A stretch of DNA of 64,000 bases from contig JBPXJS010000009.1 in NCBI GenBank assembly GCA_051715425.1, positions 1 to 64,000 of the forward strand, in the 5' to 3' direction. The stretch comes from JAJTFA01 sp051715425 (lineage in GTDB: Bacteria > Bacteroidota > Bacteroidia > UKL13-3). The notes below the pieces were generated by a model, which ran no database searches, was not told where the DNA came from, and saw nothing but the letters and a program-made list of their open reading frames with translations. The translations under genes and the position numbers were made by a program. Of the stretch, positions 9,113 to 18,590 are shown piece after piece; the first letter of the stretch is position 1; every line of letters starts with the position of its first letter.

Positions 9113-9508
9113 ATGTTATACGTAAAAAAATCGCAGATACCTAAATCAGGTAAGGGCTTGTACACCACCCACGATATTAAGAAGGGAGAAACCGTTTGTG
9201 AATACGAAGGAGAGAAAATTACCTGGAAAGAATGTCTGGCCCGCAATGAAGCACAAACAGGCAAGGGTGCTTATTATTTTTATATCAGTGCTAAAAACTG
9301 TGTTGATGCACAGTATACCACGTGGGCCCTGGCTCGCTATGCAAATGATGCTGCAGGTTTTGGTCGTGTAAAGGGCTTGCGTAACAACAGCCAATATCAG
9401 GTAATAAAGGGCAAACCATATATTGTTGCCACCAGAAGTATTAAAGCAGGGTCGGAGGTTTTTGTTTCCTATGGAAAAGAGTATTGGGAAGCAATGGCCG
9501 AAGATTAA
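9113..9508 (+). CDS. Small SET-domain protein (putative lysine methyltransferase)
   Basis: This protein of 131 residues consists almost entirely of a SET domain. The N-terminal part has SGKGLYTTHDIKKGETVCEYEGE, as in SET N-regions, and the end has RSIKAGSEVFVSYGKEYW, the typical GEEL.xxYG.xYW close. The central NHSxxPN knot motif is replaced by RYANDAAG and LRNNSQY, as in other short bacterial SET proteins. SET enzymes transfer methyl from S-adenosylmethionine to protein lysines. The target here is unknown. A TTG nine bases upstream is in frame but lies inside the predicted -7 element, so ATG is the preferred start. It has no signal peptide and no obvious operon partner. Confidence 0.8.
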   Translation: MLYVKKSQIPKSGKGLYTTHDIKKGETVCEYEGEKITWKECLARNEAQTGKGAYYFYISAKNCVDAQYTTWALARYANDAAGFGRVKGLRNNSQYQVIKGKPYIVATRSIKAGSEVFVSYGKEYWEAMAED

Positions 9509-9530
9509 TGGGAATAAATACCTTGAATAA

Positions 9531-12053
9531 TTAGAAGGTAATCCTTAATCCAAGATTAATACTCCATTTTCTTACATCTACATTGTTAAGGTAACTTACC
9601 CTGTGTATTACACCAACAGTAAGTAACCGAAAAATATTTTCAATACCGTAACCAACCTCAGCATAAGGCTTATTGCCGAAGGAATATACAGGCGATAGTT
9701 TTCTGCCTCTGGAATCCGTTGCAGGCAAAAATTGTTTGTTTTCATCTGTAAGGTGTCCGTAGGCGGCTTTTACCAGGGCAAAGTTTCTAAGTTTCCACTT
9801 TTTAAGCAGTGGCACCCTGTTAAAAAACAAACCTTCAAAATGCTGCACGTACATAATCTGTGAGTACTCATCGGCTACAAACTCATAGAGGTTCATTAAA
9901 CTAAAGTTAATATCGTTATAAAGGAATGTGGCATTTCCTCTTGGTACATCAAGCATAGGGTAAGGAAGTCTTCCAAATGTTTTGCCAAATGTGATGCTGT
10001 AATCTGCATTTCCTAATACCCCGGTGGTAAAGTGGTGAGTAATGTTCATCTGCATTTTGCGGTAGTCAAAATCACCTCCAAGTAACCCCTTTATTCCGTG
10101 TGTGTAAGTTAAAGTGAGTTCAGGCCAGCGTGAGCGTGCTATCCTTAATCTCTCATTATTGCGCACCACCATGTTTTCTTTATACGCAAAACGAACCTCG
10201 GCAGTGGCGGCTGTATAATCGTATGCTTCCTGAATATTGCCGGCACCGGCTGCCTTTTCCGGATCAGGAGTATAAGCAAAAACAAACCTGCCAAGTGGCT
10301 CAAAATGGCTATTAACCATACCAACCCGGTAAGACCAGTCGCGGTTGTATTGATGCATATAGTTAAAACGATATTCAATGGTTCGGTTAATACGTGATTG
10401 TGCGGCCCCAAGATTAATAGCGGCAAACAGATTAGAGACCCCGGTATTGCGTTGAAGGGTATTGCTGTTAAAGTCCGTAACACCTAAAATATCGTAATCG
10501 TTCTTATGAAATAAACTCATGGTTGACCATTTTTTTCGTGATATGATATAATCAACCCCGGTTCCGTATTTAAACTTCCCATCATTTACGCCATAAGCAA
10601 GGTAAGCATGGAGAGTCCACCTGTTTGAGAATGCTATATTGGTTTTAAACCCCATTCTAAAACGCAGGTGTTCCACTTCATTATAACCAATCAGAAAAAC
10701 ATAAGGACCATAATCAATTTTACCTTTTCTGTAATATCCCTCCAAAGCCAGTCTGATAATATCAATATACGTTTTAACAATGGGCAGATTTTGCACAGAA
10801 TCAATCATACCAAGCATTTTTTGTTCCACCGCACTAAAGGGTTCTGTTCTCACACTGTCCCAATAAGAATCGGCCTGCAGGTCTATGCTGTCACTTCTTT
10901 CCAGCGGTACATCAAAGAAAGATGTGGGTTTTTCCTGGTTTACAGAGAAGGCGGTATTGGCACGGTAAATTTTGGCAATAAATCCACTTGTGTTTTTACT
11001 CATTTGCGCAATGTCTACAATTACCCTTGTTTTAGATGGCAACCAAGGTCCGGCTGATGTTTGAACCATTTCCTGTTGGATTTTTAACCGGTCAATAAAA
11101 TTAAGGTTTGCTGTCGGGGCAATTTCTACATGAATACGTTTAATGGCAAATGAAGAGTCTGCAATCCATATGGTGCCGAGGAAACCAAGGTCCTCTTCGC
11201 GCCTCAGGTTAAGTTTAATTTTATAACATTTCTGGCCTTCTATATCGACACTATCAAGCAGGGTATATATATAATAGGTATTACTCCCGGTGGCTATAGG
11301 CGAAATAAAATCCTTGGCTAAAATACGTATCCAGTTCTGATTAAAATTAAACTGCAAAGAACTTGCCCCAAGCAAATCTACCACATAGCCGCCTTGCTGC
11401 ACCCCAAAGCCTTTTATGGTGCTGGCCTTTATATACTCTTTGTATAAAGAGGGGTTTTTATTGGCATAGTATCTGGAATGTGTTTCGCTAATAAATAAGG
11501 GGAGAATATATTTTCCTTCATCATTCTTAATCTGGTTGGCTGTGTCAAAAAGAGATTTAATGGGCTTCAGCATCCTGTTGTTTTTCATATCTTCTGATAT
11601 GTCGTTCATGCTTACATCCATTTTATTATAACTGTCATACTCATACGCATTCAGGTTAGACTGGTCGTATCTGTCGCGGTTTTGTTGTGCTTTTTTAATA
11701 ATACGCAAAGCCGGATTTTCTCCGGGGCGGATAACTACCTCGCTCAATTCGGTTGTGCTTGGGGCAAGCTCAATAATCAGGTGTTGCTTTTGCCCCCGTT
11801 TGATTTTTTTTCGGAGTGTTTTATAGCCTACGTAACTAATAATAAGGGTGTCTACATCAAGGGTGGTTTTGATGCTGAAATTGCCATCAAAATCGGTAGT
11901 GGTACCTATTTTGGTTCCTTTAAAACCGAGGCTCACAAAAGGCAGGGGTTCTGGTTTTCCTTTTTCCAGAATTTTTCCCGTTACAACAGTTTCCTGTTGT
12001 GCATATAGGGAAACAGACCAAATAATAAGTAGGGCAGATAAAAATTTTCGCAT
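9531..12053 (-). CDS. DUF5686 outer-membrane protein with carboxypeptidase-like regulatory domain
   Basis: This 840-residue protein has a signal peptide ending VSLYAQQ, a carboxypeptidase-regulatory-like domain (~22-105, with TTTDFDGNFSIK) and a long region typical of DUF5686 with ENPALRIIKKAQQNRDRY near residue 112. The C-terminal ~400 residues have the alternating pattern of a beta-barrel and end in LGLRITF, an outer-membrane-type terminal strand. Such proteins are widespread surface or outer-membrane components in Bacteroidota, without an assigned reaction. Its ATG shares one base with the stop of the upstream cyclophilin gene (TGATG), so translation of the two is coupled. I infer that the isomerase may help fold this or other envelope proteins. 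Confidence 0.85.
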   Translation of the reverse strand: MRKFLSALLIIWSVSLYAQQETVVTGKILEKGKPEPLPFVSLGFKGTKIGTTTDFDGNFSIKTTLDVDTLIISYVGYKTLRKKIKRGQKQHLIIELAPSTTELSEVVIRPGENPALRIIKKAQQNRDRYDQSNLNAYEYDSYNKMDVSMNDISEDMKNNRMLKPIKSLFDTANQIKNDEGKYILPLFISETHSRYYANKNPSLYKEYIKASTIKGFGVQQGGYVVDLLGASSLQFNFNQNWIRILAKDFISPIATGSNTYYIYTLLDSVDIEGQKCYKIKLNLRREEDLGFLGTIWIADSSFAIKRIHVEIAPTANLNFIDRLKIQQEMVQTSAGPWLPSKTRVIVDIAQMSKNTSGFIAKIYRANTAFSVNQEKPTSFFDVPLERSDSIDLQADSYWDSVRTEPFSAVEQKMLGMIDSVQNLPIVKTYIDIIRLALEGYYRKGKIDYGPYVFLIGYNEVEHLRFRMGFKTNIAFSNRWTLHAYLAYGVNDGKFKYGTGVDYIISRKKWSTMSLFHKNDYDILGVTDFNSNTLQRNTGVSNLFAAINLGAAQSRINRTIEYRFNYMHQYNRDWSYRVGMVNSHFEPLGRFVFAYTPDPEKAAGAGNIQEAYDYTAATAEVRFAYKENMVVRNNERLRIARSRWPELTLTYTHGIKGLLGGDFDYRKMQMNITHHFTTGVLGNADYSITFGKTFGRLPYPMLDVPRGNATFLYNDINFSLMNLYEFVADEYSQIMYVQHFEGLFFNRVPLLKKWKLRNFALVKAAYGHLTDENKQFLPATDSRGRKLSPVYSFGNKPYAEVGYGIENIFRLLTVGVIHRVSYLNNVDVRKWSINLGLRITF

Positions 12054-12877
12054 CAGGGTAACAGGCGCATTTTCATTCGAATATCAGTTAAAGGCCTGTC
12101 ATTTTTATCGGTAGGCTGAGAGATAATGGAATCTAAGATATGCATACCCGAAACCACTTCACCGAATACGGTATATTGTTTATCGAGATGGGGAACCCCA
12201 CCAATATTTGTATAATGTTGTATTTGTGCCTGAGAAAAATCCATCATATATGGCAGAAACAGAGAGTCAACCATCACCTGCACACTTTGCGTATATGCAG
12301 TAAGTCCATCGTTATCTCCACGGTAAAGGTAATCGTCTACCTTGGTCTTTATCGAATCTGATTTCATGATGGAAGAAAAGAGGGTCATCTTCGCGTTATA
12401 ATTATAGGAATTCATGATCTGTGCCAGTTCTTTTCTGCTAAATTTTTTACCCTTAACAATATAAAACTGGCTGGCATTCGATTGTCCATCCGGGCTATCA
12501 TCGCGTGCTGCAGCCAGCGCCCCGCGCTTATGATAATACTCCGGCACCAACTCAGCCGGAATCTTGTATCCCAGATCCCCATCTCCAACCAACTCTCCGG
12601 GCTTGGCATATTTAGAATTGGGATCACCACCCTGAATCATAAAATCGGTAATGCAGCGATGAAACAACAGGCTATCGTATAAACCGGATTTTACCAAACG
12701 CAAAAAATTGTCGCGGTGCTTTGGTGTTTTATTATAAAGACGAACCACCATTTTTCCATATTTGGTGCTGATCTCTACCATCGGGTCTTTTTGCTCTTTG
12801 GGTTTAGGACCCGTAAAAGACGACACAATGGTGATTATTCCTGTGGCAATGATGATTAAAAGGAGTCGGAAATTCAT
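12053..12877 (-). CDS. Exported cyclophilin-type peptidyl-prolyl isomerase with an internal insertion
   Basis: This 274-residue protein has an N-terminal hydrophobic segment (signal peptide or anchor) followed by a cyclophilin domain: FHRCITDFMIQGGDP, GALAAARDDSPDGQSNASQFYIV, and near the end DKQYTVFGEVVSGMHILDSI. Between SQFYIV and the final cyclophilin strands there is an extra block of about 75 residues (NSYNYNAKMT to IQHYTNIGG) that normal cyclophilins lack. This insertion is also seen in other Bacteroidota members. The enzyme catalyses cis-trans isomerisation of X-Pro bonds, here in the periplasm or at the membrane face. It is the first gene of a coupled pair with the DUF5686 outer-membrane protein. 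Confidence 0.88.
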   Translation of the reverse strand: MNFRLLLIIIATGIITIVSSFTGPKPKEQKDPMVEISTKYGKMVVRLYNKTPKHRDNFLRLVKSGLYDSLLFHRCITDFMIQGGDPNSKYAKPGELVGDGDLGYKIPAELVPEYYHKRGALAAARDDSPDGQSNASQFYIVKGKKFSRKELAQIMNSYNYNAKMTLFSSIMKSDSIKTKVDDYLYRGDNDGLTAYTQSVQVMVDSLFLPYMMDFSQAQIQHYTNIGGVPHLDKQYTVFGEVVSGMHILDSIISQPTDKNDRPLTDIRMKMRLLP

Positions 12878-12987
12878 GCGGTTAAATTTCTTTAGGGGGT
12901 GAAAATATTGAAGCTGCCTTGCTTTTCAAAATGATTTGTGTGAAATATATACGACAATAATGACTAAAAATTACCCCTAAACGTTGC

Positions 12988-13356
12988 TTACAGGGTTTCT
13001 AAAATGCCCTCTGTTTCAAAATACCTCACAACCAGCCGCTTCAGAAAATTCTCCTGTTTTATCAGATCAGCATACGGCAAAGGTTTTATCATATCGTAAT
13101 GCGGCCAGCCTTCCTCATCTTTATGGGTAAAGGCATAATAGCCATCATAACTAAGCAGTTTGCAGGTGGCAATATGCATTAAATCCATTTTTTCGTCTTT
13201 TCCAAAGGGCCGGTTTTGGCCTAATTCCCTCATCCCAATTAAAAAAAGCAACCCATTCATATCGGGCTTTTTATCAAATTGTTTTTTAAGTCCGAAAATG
13301 ATTTTATACCATTTCATTTTACTTTCTTCATCCAGATCGTATATCTTGTCATCCAT
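12988..13356 (-). CDS. Conserved hypothetical protein of Bacteroidota
   Basis: This soluble acidic protein of 122 residues has no signal peptide and no known catalytic motif. It contains LLFLIGMRELG, EKMDLMHIATCKLLSYDGYY and GWPHYDMIKPLPYADLIKQENFLK, a pattern I recognise as a conserved uncharacterised family in this phylum. It is divergent from the lamin-tail protein gene (start codons 53 bases apart) and is followed by the cyclophilin/DUF5686 pair on the same strand. I cannot assign a function. Confidence 0.75.
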   Translation of the reverse strand: MDDKIYDLDEESKMKWYKIIFGLKKQFDKKPDMNGLLFLIGMRELGQNRPFGKDEKMDLMHIATCKLLSYDGYYAFTHKDEEGWPHYDMIKPLPYADLIKQENFLKRLVVRYFETEGILETL

Positions 13357-13409
13357 AAGAATATGCGAATTAACAGTATCGTTACAAAACTTTACTATAT
13401 TGATGCCGG

Positions 13410-16400
13410 ATGCTTAAAAAAATAATCTTCTATTTGTTGTTAATACTTGCTGTGCAGGCAACTGCGCAGGTAGCTGATCAATTCTCCGATGGTAATTTTT
13501 CTGCCAATCCGCAATGGGCAGGAGACGATTCGCTTTTTCAGGTAAATACTTCTTTTCAGTTGCAAAGTATGGGCACTGTTGCAAAAGATATTGCCCTTGC
13601 TACAGCATCAACTGTTAATAATGGCGAGTGGTTGGTTTGGCTAAGATTTAACCTTAGTCCCAGTACTTCCAATTTTTGCCGCTATTATCTCATGAGCGAC
13701 TCTGCCAATCTGAAAGGACCGCTTAATGGCTATTTTATTCAGGCTGGTGGCATTACCGGTGCCAATGATTCCATTATGCTTTTCAAACAAAAAGGGTTGA
13801 TACAAACCCTGGTTATTGGAGGAAGAAGGGCAACGGTTTCCAAAAGCAGCAATGTGGTACGTATCAAGGTGCTCAGGGATTTGGCAGGCAATTGGTCGCT
13901 GTTTAGCGATACAACCGGTGCAAGTGCTTTTGTGGCAGAAGGTACAGGAACAGACAATGAGCTGAATAGCTCTTCTTATATGGGTTTGATGGCCCGTTTC
14001 ACAGCCAGCAACGCAGCCGGTTTTTTTATGGATGATGTGTATGCCGGCCCCGTAATAGTAGACAATACCCCTCCGGCAGTTGATAGTGTGCAGGTAGTAA
14101 ACAACAATACCCTCAGGGTTAAATTTTCAGAAAGTGTGGAGTCTGTTTCAGCAACCGATATCAATAATTACGCACTTAGCGGAGGTCTCGGCTCTCCTGT
14201 ATCAGCCATATTTGAAGGCGCTTCCGACCATGTTGTTATTCTATCCTTTTTTTCTGCCTTTACCAATAAAACCAATTACACCTTATCGGTATCGGGCATC
14301 AGCGATTTAAATAACAATACGCTTACGCTACAGCAAACATCATTTTATTATTATGTTCCCGTTACACATGATGTATTGATCAGTGAATGGATGGCTGATC
14401 CATCACCTCCGGTAGGTTTGCCAGATCAGGAATTTATAGAGTTGTACAATAATACCACAACGGCCATAAAACTTGGCGGGTGGACTATTTCTGACGGAGG
14501 CACACCGGCCGTATTGCCTGATATAACGATATTGCCTGATAGTTTTCTGATATTGTGTTCTACCACAAATGCACCCTTGTTTTCAGCCTTTGGTGCAACA
14601 GCGGGAGTAGCCGGCTTGCCTTCATTAAACAACTCCGGTGATCCGCTGATTCTTAAATCTCCGTCCGGTGATGTTATTCACCAGTTGCAGTATGACCTTA
14701 GCTGGTACAACGATGTAACAAAAGAGGATGGGGGATGGACCATAGAGCTGCTAAATCCACTAACCATTTGCAGGGGAAAGAAAAATTTTTCAGCATCCGT
14801 TCACGTAAATGGCGGAACCCCGGGTAAGGTAAATGCTGTTTGGAGCAAAACACCTGATACAACACCCCCAGCAGTTACCTCCTTATCTGTTGCGGGCAAT
14901 ACGCAGTTACGTTTGGCATTTAATGAAACAATTGATGCAGCTTCGGTTTCCGGTTCTGTTATCACCATAAATAACGGAATTTCGGTTCAATCAAAATTGC
15001 TTACAGGAACAGATGGAGACACCCTGCTGCTGACTCTAAACCCGCCTTTAACCAGTGGTGTTAATTATACGTATAACCTTTCAGGAATAAAGGATTGTTC
15101 GATAAATACGCTCAATAATGCAACAGGAAATTTCTCCTGGTTTCAACCGGATAAAGCAGCAGCTTATGATATTCTGATTACCGAAATAATGGCCGATCCG
15201 GATCCTGTTGTGGGTATGCCAAACGCAGAATACCTGGAATTGTATAACAGAAGCAATAAAAATATCTCTCTTAATGGATGGACACTACATGATGCTTCCG
15301 GCAGTACCGCGTTACCTGATGTGGTTTTGCTTCCGGATAGTTTCATTGTGTTTTGCTCAACGGCCAATATGGGGCTTTTTACCGGTGTTAACAATATCAG
15401 TGGCTTATCGGGTTTTCCCTCTTTTAGCAATGAAGGGGAGCGTATGGTAATTAAAGATGCCGATAACCATATTATTCATACCGTTAATTATTCTTCTAGC
15501 TGGTATGCTGATAATCTTAAAAAAGCGGGTGGATGGAGTTTAGAAATGATTGATGTAAAAAACCCCTGCACAGGAGAAAAAAACTGGATGGCAAGCAAAC
15601 ACGTAAAAGGCGGAACACCCGGCAAACCCAACTCTGTAAGGGCTTATAATCCTGATACCAAGGCTCCGGAATTGTTGAGGGCATATCCGGTAACCTCAAG
15701 CCTGTTAAGGTTATATTTTGATGAATCGCTTGATTCAGCAGCATTGAGTACTTCCTTTTTTATGGTAAACAATCAGCTTGGCTCACCTATTGGTTTTTCT
15801 GCTGTTGCTCCTGAGTTTAATATAGTTGATTTAACATTTGCCTCACCAGCCGCAGCCAATACCATTTACCGGATTATTACCGACTCTGTGAAAGACTGCT
15901 CAGGCAATCTGATACGGGAGGCTGATTATGCCGATTTCGGTTTGCCGGAAACATTTGACAGCCTGCAACTGATCGTAAACGAAATATTATTTAATCCAAA
16001 AACCGGAGGATCTGATTTTGTTGAACTTTATAACAATAGTGGAAAAATAATTGACCTTAAAGATGTTTCCATCGCTAATGTGGATGAGTTGAATCAAATA
16101 GACAATTTTTATCCGGTTGCTCCTGATGGGTTTATTGTGCTGCCTGATCAACATGTGGTATTATCGGAAAATACATCAGGTGTTTTTCAACAGTATTTTG
16201 GCGCTAACCCTGTGTTGATGATTAATTGCAGCTTGCCTTCTTTTAATGATGATGCAGGAAATTGTGTGCTGATTAATCAAGCCGGTAAAAGGTATGATCA
16301 GTTGTATTATGATGACAAGATGCATTTTGCTTTGCTGGATGATAAGGATGGCGTAAGCCTGGAGCGAATAGATTATAACCGGCCAACAAATGACCGAACA

Positions 16401-16799
16401 AACTGGACCTCAGCCGCGGCTTCTGTGGGATATGCCACTCCAACCAGAAAAAATTCGCAATACCTGAAAACGGCAGCCGAACGCTCCGATCTGAAAGCTT
16501 TACCGGAAGTTTTTTCGCCTGATGGAGATGGATTTAATGATGTGGTGAATATTTATATAAACATGGCAGAACCTGGCCATACCGGCAATCTGTTTATATA
16601 CGATAACAGAGGCGTGTTGGTTAAACAATTGCTCAGAAACGAAATTCTTGGAACAACAGATATTGTAAGCTGGGATGGCGTAACAGATAAAAATGAGAAG
16701 GCACCAATTGGTATATATATTCTTTATCTGGAAACCTTTAACCTCGAGGGCGATACTTCAAAAACAAAAACCACAGTAGTTGTTGGGGCTAAATTATAA
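13410..16799 (+). CDS. Lamin-tail-domain secreted protein with type B T9SS (CHU_C) C-terminus
   Basis: This 1129-residue protein has a signal peptide ending VQATAQ. After an N-terminal lectin-like region (~20-210), Ig-like modules (DTTPPAVTSLSVAGNTQLRL type) alternate with three lamin-tail domains. These start at DVLISEWMADP, DILITEIMADP and LIVNEILFNP, each followed by EFIELYN-type and LGGWTISD-type motifs. The last ~95 residues (EVFSPDGDGFND to TTVVVGAKL) form the gliding-motility-associated CHU_C domain, a type B T9SS signal. Lamin-tail domains in bacterial secreted proteins often accompany nucleases or polysaccharide-binding modules, but no catalytic domain is visible here. A structural or adhesive surface role is inferred. 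Confidence 0.88.
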   Translation: MLKKIIFYLLLILAVQATAQVADQFSDGNFSANPQWAGDDSLFQVNTSFQLQSMGTVAKDIALATASTVNNGEWLVWLRFNLSPSTSNFCRYYLMSDSANLKGPLNGYFIQAGGITGANDSIMLFKQKGLIQTLVIGGRRATVSKSSNVVRIKVLRDLAGNWSLFSDTTGASAFVAEGTGTDNELNSSSYMGLMARFTASNAAGFFMDDVYAGPVIVDNTPPAVDSVQVVNNNTLRVKFSESVESVSATDINNYALSGGLGSPVSAIFEGASDHVVILSFFSAFTNKTNYTLSVSGISDLNNNTLTLQQTSFYYYVPVTHDVLISEWMADPSPPVGLPDQEFIELYNNTTTAIKLGGWTISDGGTPAVLPDITILPDSFLILCSTTNAPLFSAFGATAGVAGLPSLNNSGDPLILKSPSGDVIHQLQYDLSWYNDVTKEDGGWTIELLNPLTICRGKKNFSASVHVNGGTPGKVNAVWSKTPDTTPPAVTSLSVAGNTQLRLAFNETIDAASVSGSVITINNGISVQSKLLTGTDGDTLLLTLNPPLTSGVNYTYNLSGIKDCSINTLNNATGNFSWFQPDKAAAYDILITEIMADPDPVVGMPNAEYLELYNRSNKNISLNGWTLHDASGSTALPDVVLLPDSFIVFCSTANMGLFTGVNNISGLSGFPSFSNEGERMVIKDADNHIIHTVNYSSSWYADNLKKAGGWSLEMIDVKNPCTGEKNWMASKHVKGGTPGKPNSVRAYNPDTKAPELLRAYPVTSSLLRLYFDESLDSAALSTSFFMVNNQLGSPIGFSAVAPEFNIVDLTFASPAAANTIYRIITDSVKDCSGNLIREADYADFGLPETFDSLQLIVNEILFNPKTGGSDFVELYNNSGKIIDLKDVSIANVDELNQIDNFYPVAPDGFIVLPDQHVVLSENTSGVFQQYFGANPVLMINCSLPSFNDDAGNCVLINQAGKRYDQLYYDDKMHFALLDDKDGVSLERIDYNRPTNDRTNWTSAAASVGYATPTRKNSQYLKTAAERSDLKALPEVFSPDGDGFNDVVNIYINMAEPGHTGNLFIYDNRGVLVKQLLRNEILGTTDIVSWDGVTDKNEKAPIGIYILYLETFNLEGDTSKTKTTVVVGAKL

Positions 16800-16876
16800 A
16801 AAGAAGGGCAGCCATAACATATAGCCGCCCGTTCTCCACTCAAACTAAATATTTATTTCTTCTTTCCCCGAAGGTT

Positions 16877-18439
16877 TTATTCGATGACAAGCTTTTTGCT
16901 GATGCTGCCTTTATCTGTTTTTATGTTTACAAAGTATAAACCTTTGCTGATGGAAGCAGTGTTAAACACAACCTCATCGGTAGCATGTTGTTGTGCAATT
17001 ATTTTACCGCTTATATCCAAAATATTTACTTCTATCATTCCCGCATCGGCTACTTTTATGGTGGCCATATCTGTTGCAGGGTTAGGGTAAAGTGTTACAT
17101 CCTTTTCATCCAGTTTAAGCTCACTCAAAGCGGTTGGAAAAAAGTCGTGTTTGTTCAGGTCATAATAGGACTTCACCGCATCAGCAGCATTTTTTAGTTC
17201 GCAAAGTGAAGAAATATGATCACCTGATGTTGCCCGGGCATAAACGTAAGCTATGGTTATTTTATAAGCATCACCTGGCTTAAAATTAAATACGTTTCCG
17301 GCAGCAAGTATCCTGCGATCACTGGGAGTATTGAGGGCACTTCCTTCCCACCATCCGGTATTGGTGCAAGGGTCTCCGTCAAAAGAGTATTTGGTAATTT
17401 CTGTACCGCCATAGCCGCGGCCACCTTTTGTTTTAGGAGCATCATCCTTCCATGTACCATTCAGGTAATTCCAGTAATGGTCGGGCTGTGTAGGATTGCC
17501 ATAAATTGTAAGATCATTTTCATAATACATAGATCCGCCAAGTTGTTGATTTAAAAGAATAACACCTTGGGCAGGGGGTGTTAATCCGTAGCCGAAAGGT
17601 CCTTCGTCATCAGAATCACCATTATAGCCATAAACCATATTCCGGCTCACATCTGTGCCAACATAATCATCACCATAATACCCAAGATCGAAATCGGTCC
17701 AAATACCGGCTATGGTAGAATCATAGGTTTTATTTGAACGGTTGTAAACGGTATAATCTACAAAAAGGGTATTGTCCATATGATTGTTTTTGCCATTAAA
17801 TGCATAAACCATGCGGTGGATTTCAGCTTTCATGGCTTTGGCTTGTGTTTCTGCATGCAGCACATCATCATTAAAGATGAAGTAAACACATTTATCGCCT
17901 TTAATCAGAGGATAATCGCCTTGTGCCGGGATATATTTTCCATCGTTGTTTACATCAACAAAAGGTGCCAGTTGCACAGCTTGTCCTTTGCTCATTAACC
18001 CATGTGCAGGCCATGATGGGATTCCGGGATATTTATTGTAATCAACTGTGCCGTTTTTAAAATCCTTTTTAAATGCTTCTATCTGATCTTTTGTAAACGT
18101 CCATAAGCGGTAGTACGACCAATCAATCGAATCAGGATACGAAGAGGAAACGGGACCTTCCCTGAAATCAGTGCCGGCTTGCCTGTAAGTTTCAGCAGCT
18201 AAATGAAGTTCCCCATTGCTTACTCCCCCAAGCCATAAAGAGGAAGCGAATACAGATTTTTTACCGGAGTTTTTTGGAACTTCAAATACAGATTCCTGCA
18301 AATTCCAGAACAATACAGGTAGGGTAGAAACCTGTGTTTTAATATTGTTTACTTCAAATGATTGAGAAAAAAAAGCGAATTGCCCATACGTTTGTGATGT
18401 AGCCCAAATGCCAATTAGTGTAATTAAAATCTTTTTCAT
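16877..18439 (-). CDS. T9SS type A sorting-domain protein of unknown function
   Basis: This 520-residue protein has a signal peptide ending QTYGQ. The body (~20-430) has no catalytic motif I recognise. It has many Tyr/Asp/Gly-rich beta segments such as VYFIFNDDVLHAE, DYTVYNRSNKTYDSTIAGIWTDFDLG and YAYVYARATSG, resembling the large family of exported Bacteroidota proteins with beta-propeller/beta-sandwich cores. The C-terminal ~75 residues (VTLYPNPATDMATI to SISKKLVIE) are a type A T9SS sorting domain. It is convergent with the lamin-tail gene and has no operon partner. No function is assigned. Confidence 0.82.
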   Translation of the reverse strand: MKKILITLIGIWATSQTYGQFAFFSQSFEVNNIKTQVSTLPVLFWNLQESVFEVPKNSGKKSVFASSLWLGGVSNGELHLAAETYRQAGTDFREGPVSSSYPDSIDWSYYRLWTFTKDQIEAFKKDFKNGTVDYNKYPGIPSWPAHGLMSKGQAVQLAPFVDVNNDGKYIPAQGDYPLIKGDKCVYFIFNDDVLHAETQAKAMKAEIHRMVYAFNGKNNHMDNTLFVDYTVYNRSNKTYDSTIAGIWTDFDLGYYGDDYVGTDVSRNMVYGYNGDSDDEGPFGYGLTPPAQGVILLNQQLGGSMYYENDLTIYGNPTQPDHYWNYLNGTWKDDAPKTKGGRGYGGTEITKYSFDGDPCTNTGWWEGSALNTPSDRRILAAGNVFNFKPGDAYKITIAYVYARATSGDHISSLCELKNAADAVKSYYDLNKHDFFPTALSELKLDEKDVTLYPNPATDMATIKVADAGMIEVNILDISGKIIAQQHATDEVVFNTASISKGLYFVNIKTDKGSISKKLVIE

Positions 18440-18590
18440 CGTGTTAAAACATTAATAACCTTACAGCAAAGCGTGATCACTGTTCTTTACCGTTTGGGTT
18501 TAGTCAATGTGTTTTATGGCAATGGTTGCAGGAAATGATGAAAATTTATTTTTTAATAGTGAATAGGGGTATGGCAATTGGTGGCTGTCT

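Noticed and set aside
16800..16876. An imperfect hairpin (GGGCAGC with GCCGCCC) as a terminator between the lamin-tail and the T9SS gene.
   Set aside because: It has a mismatch in the stem and no T-run after it, so I do not call it.
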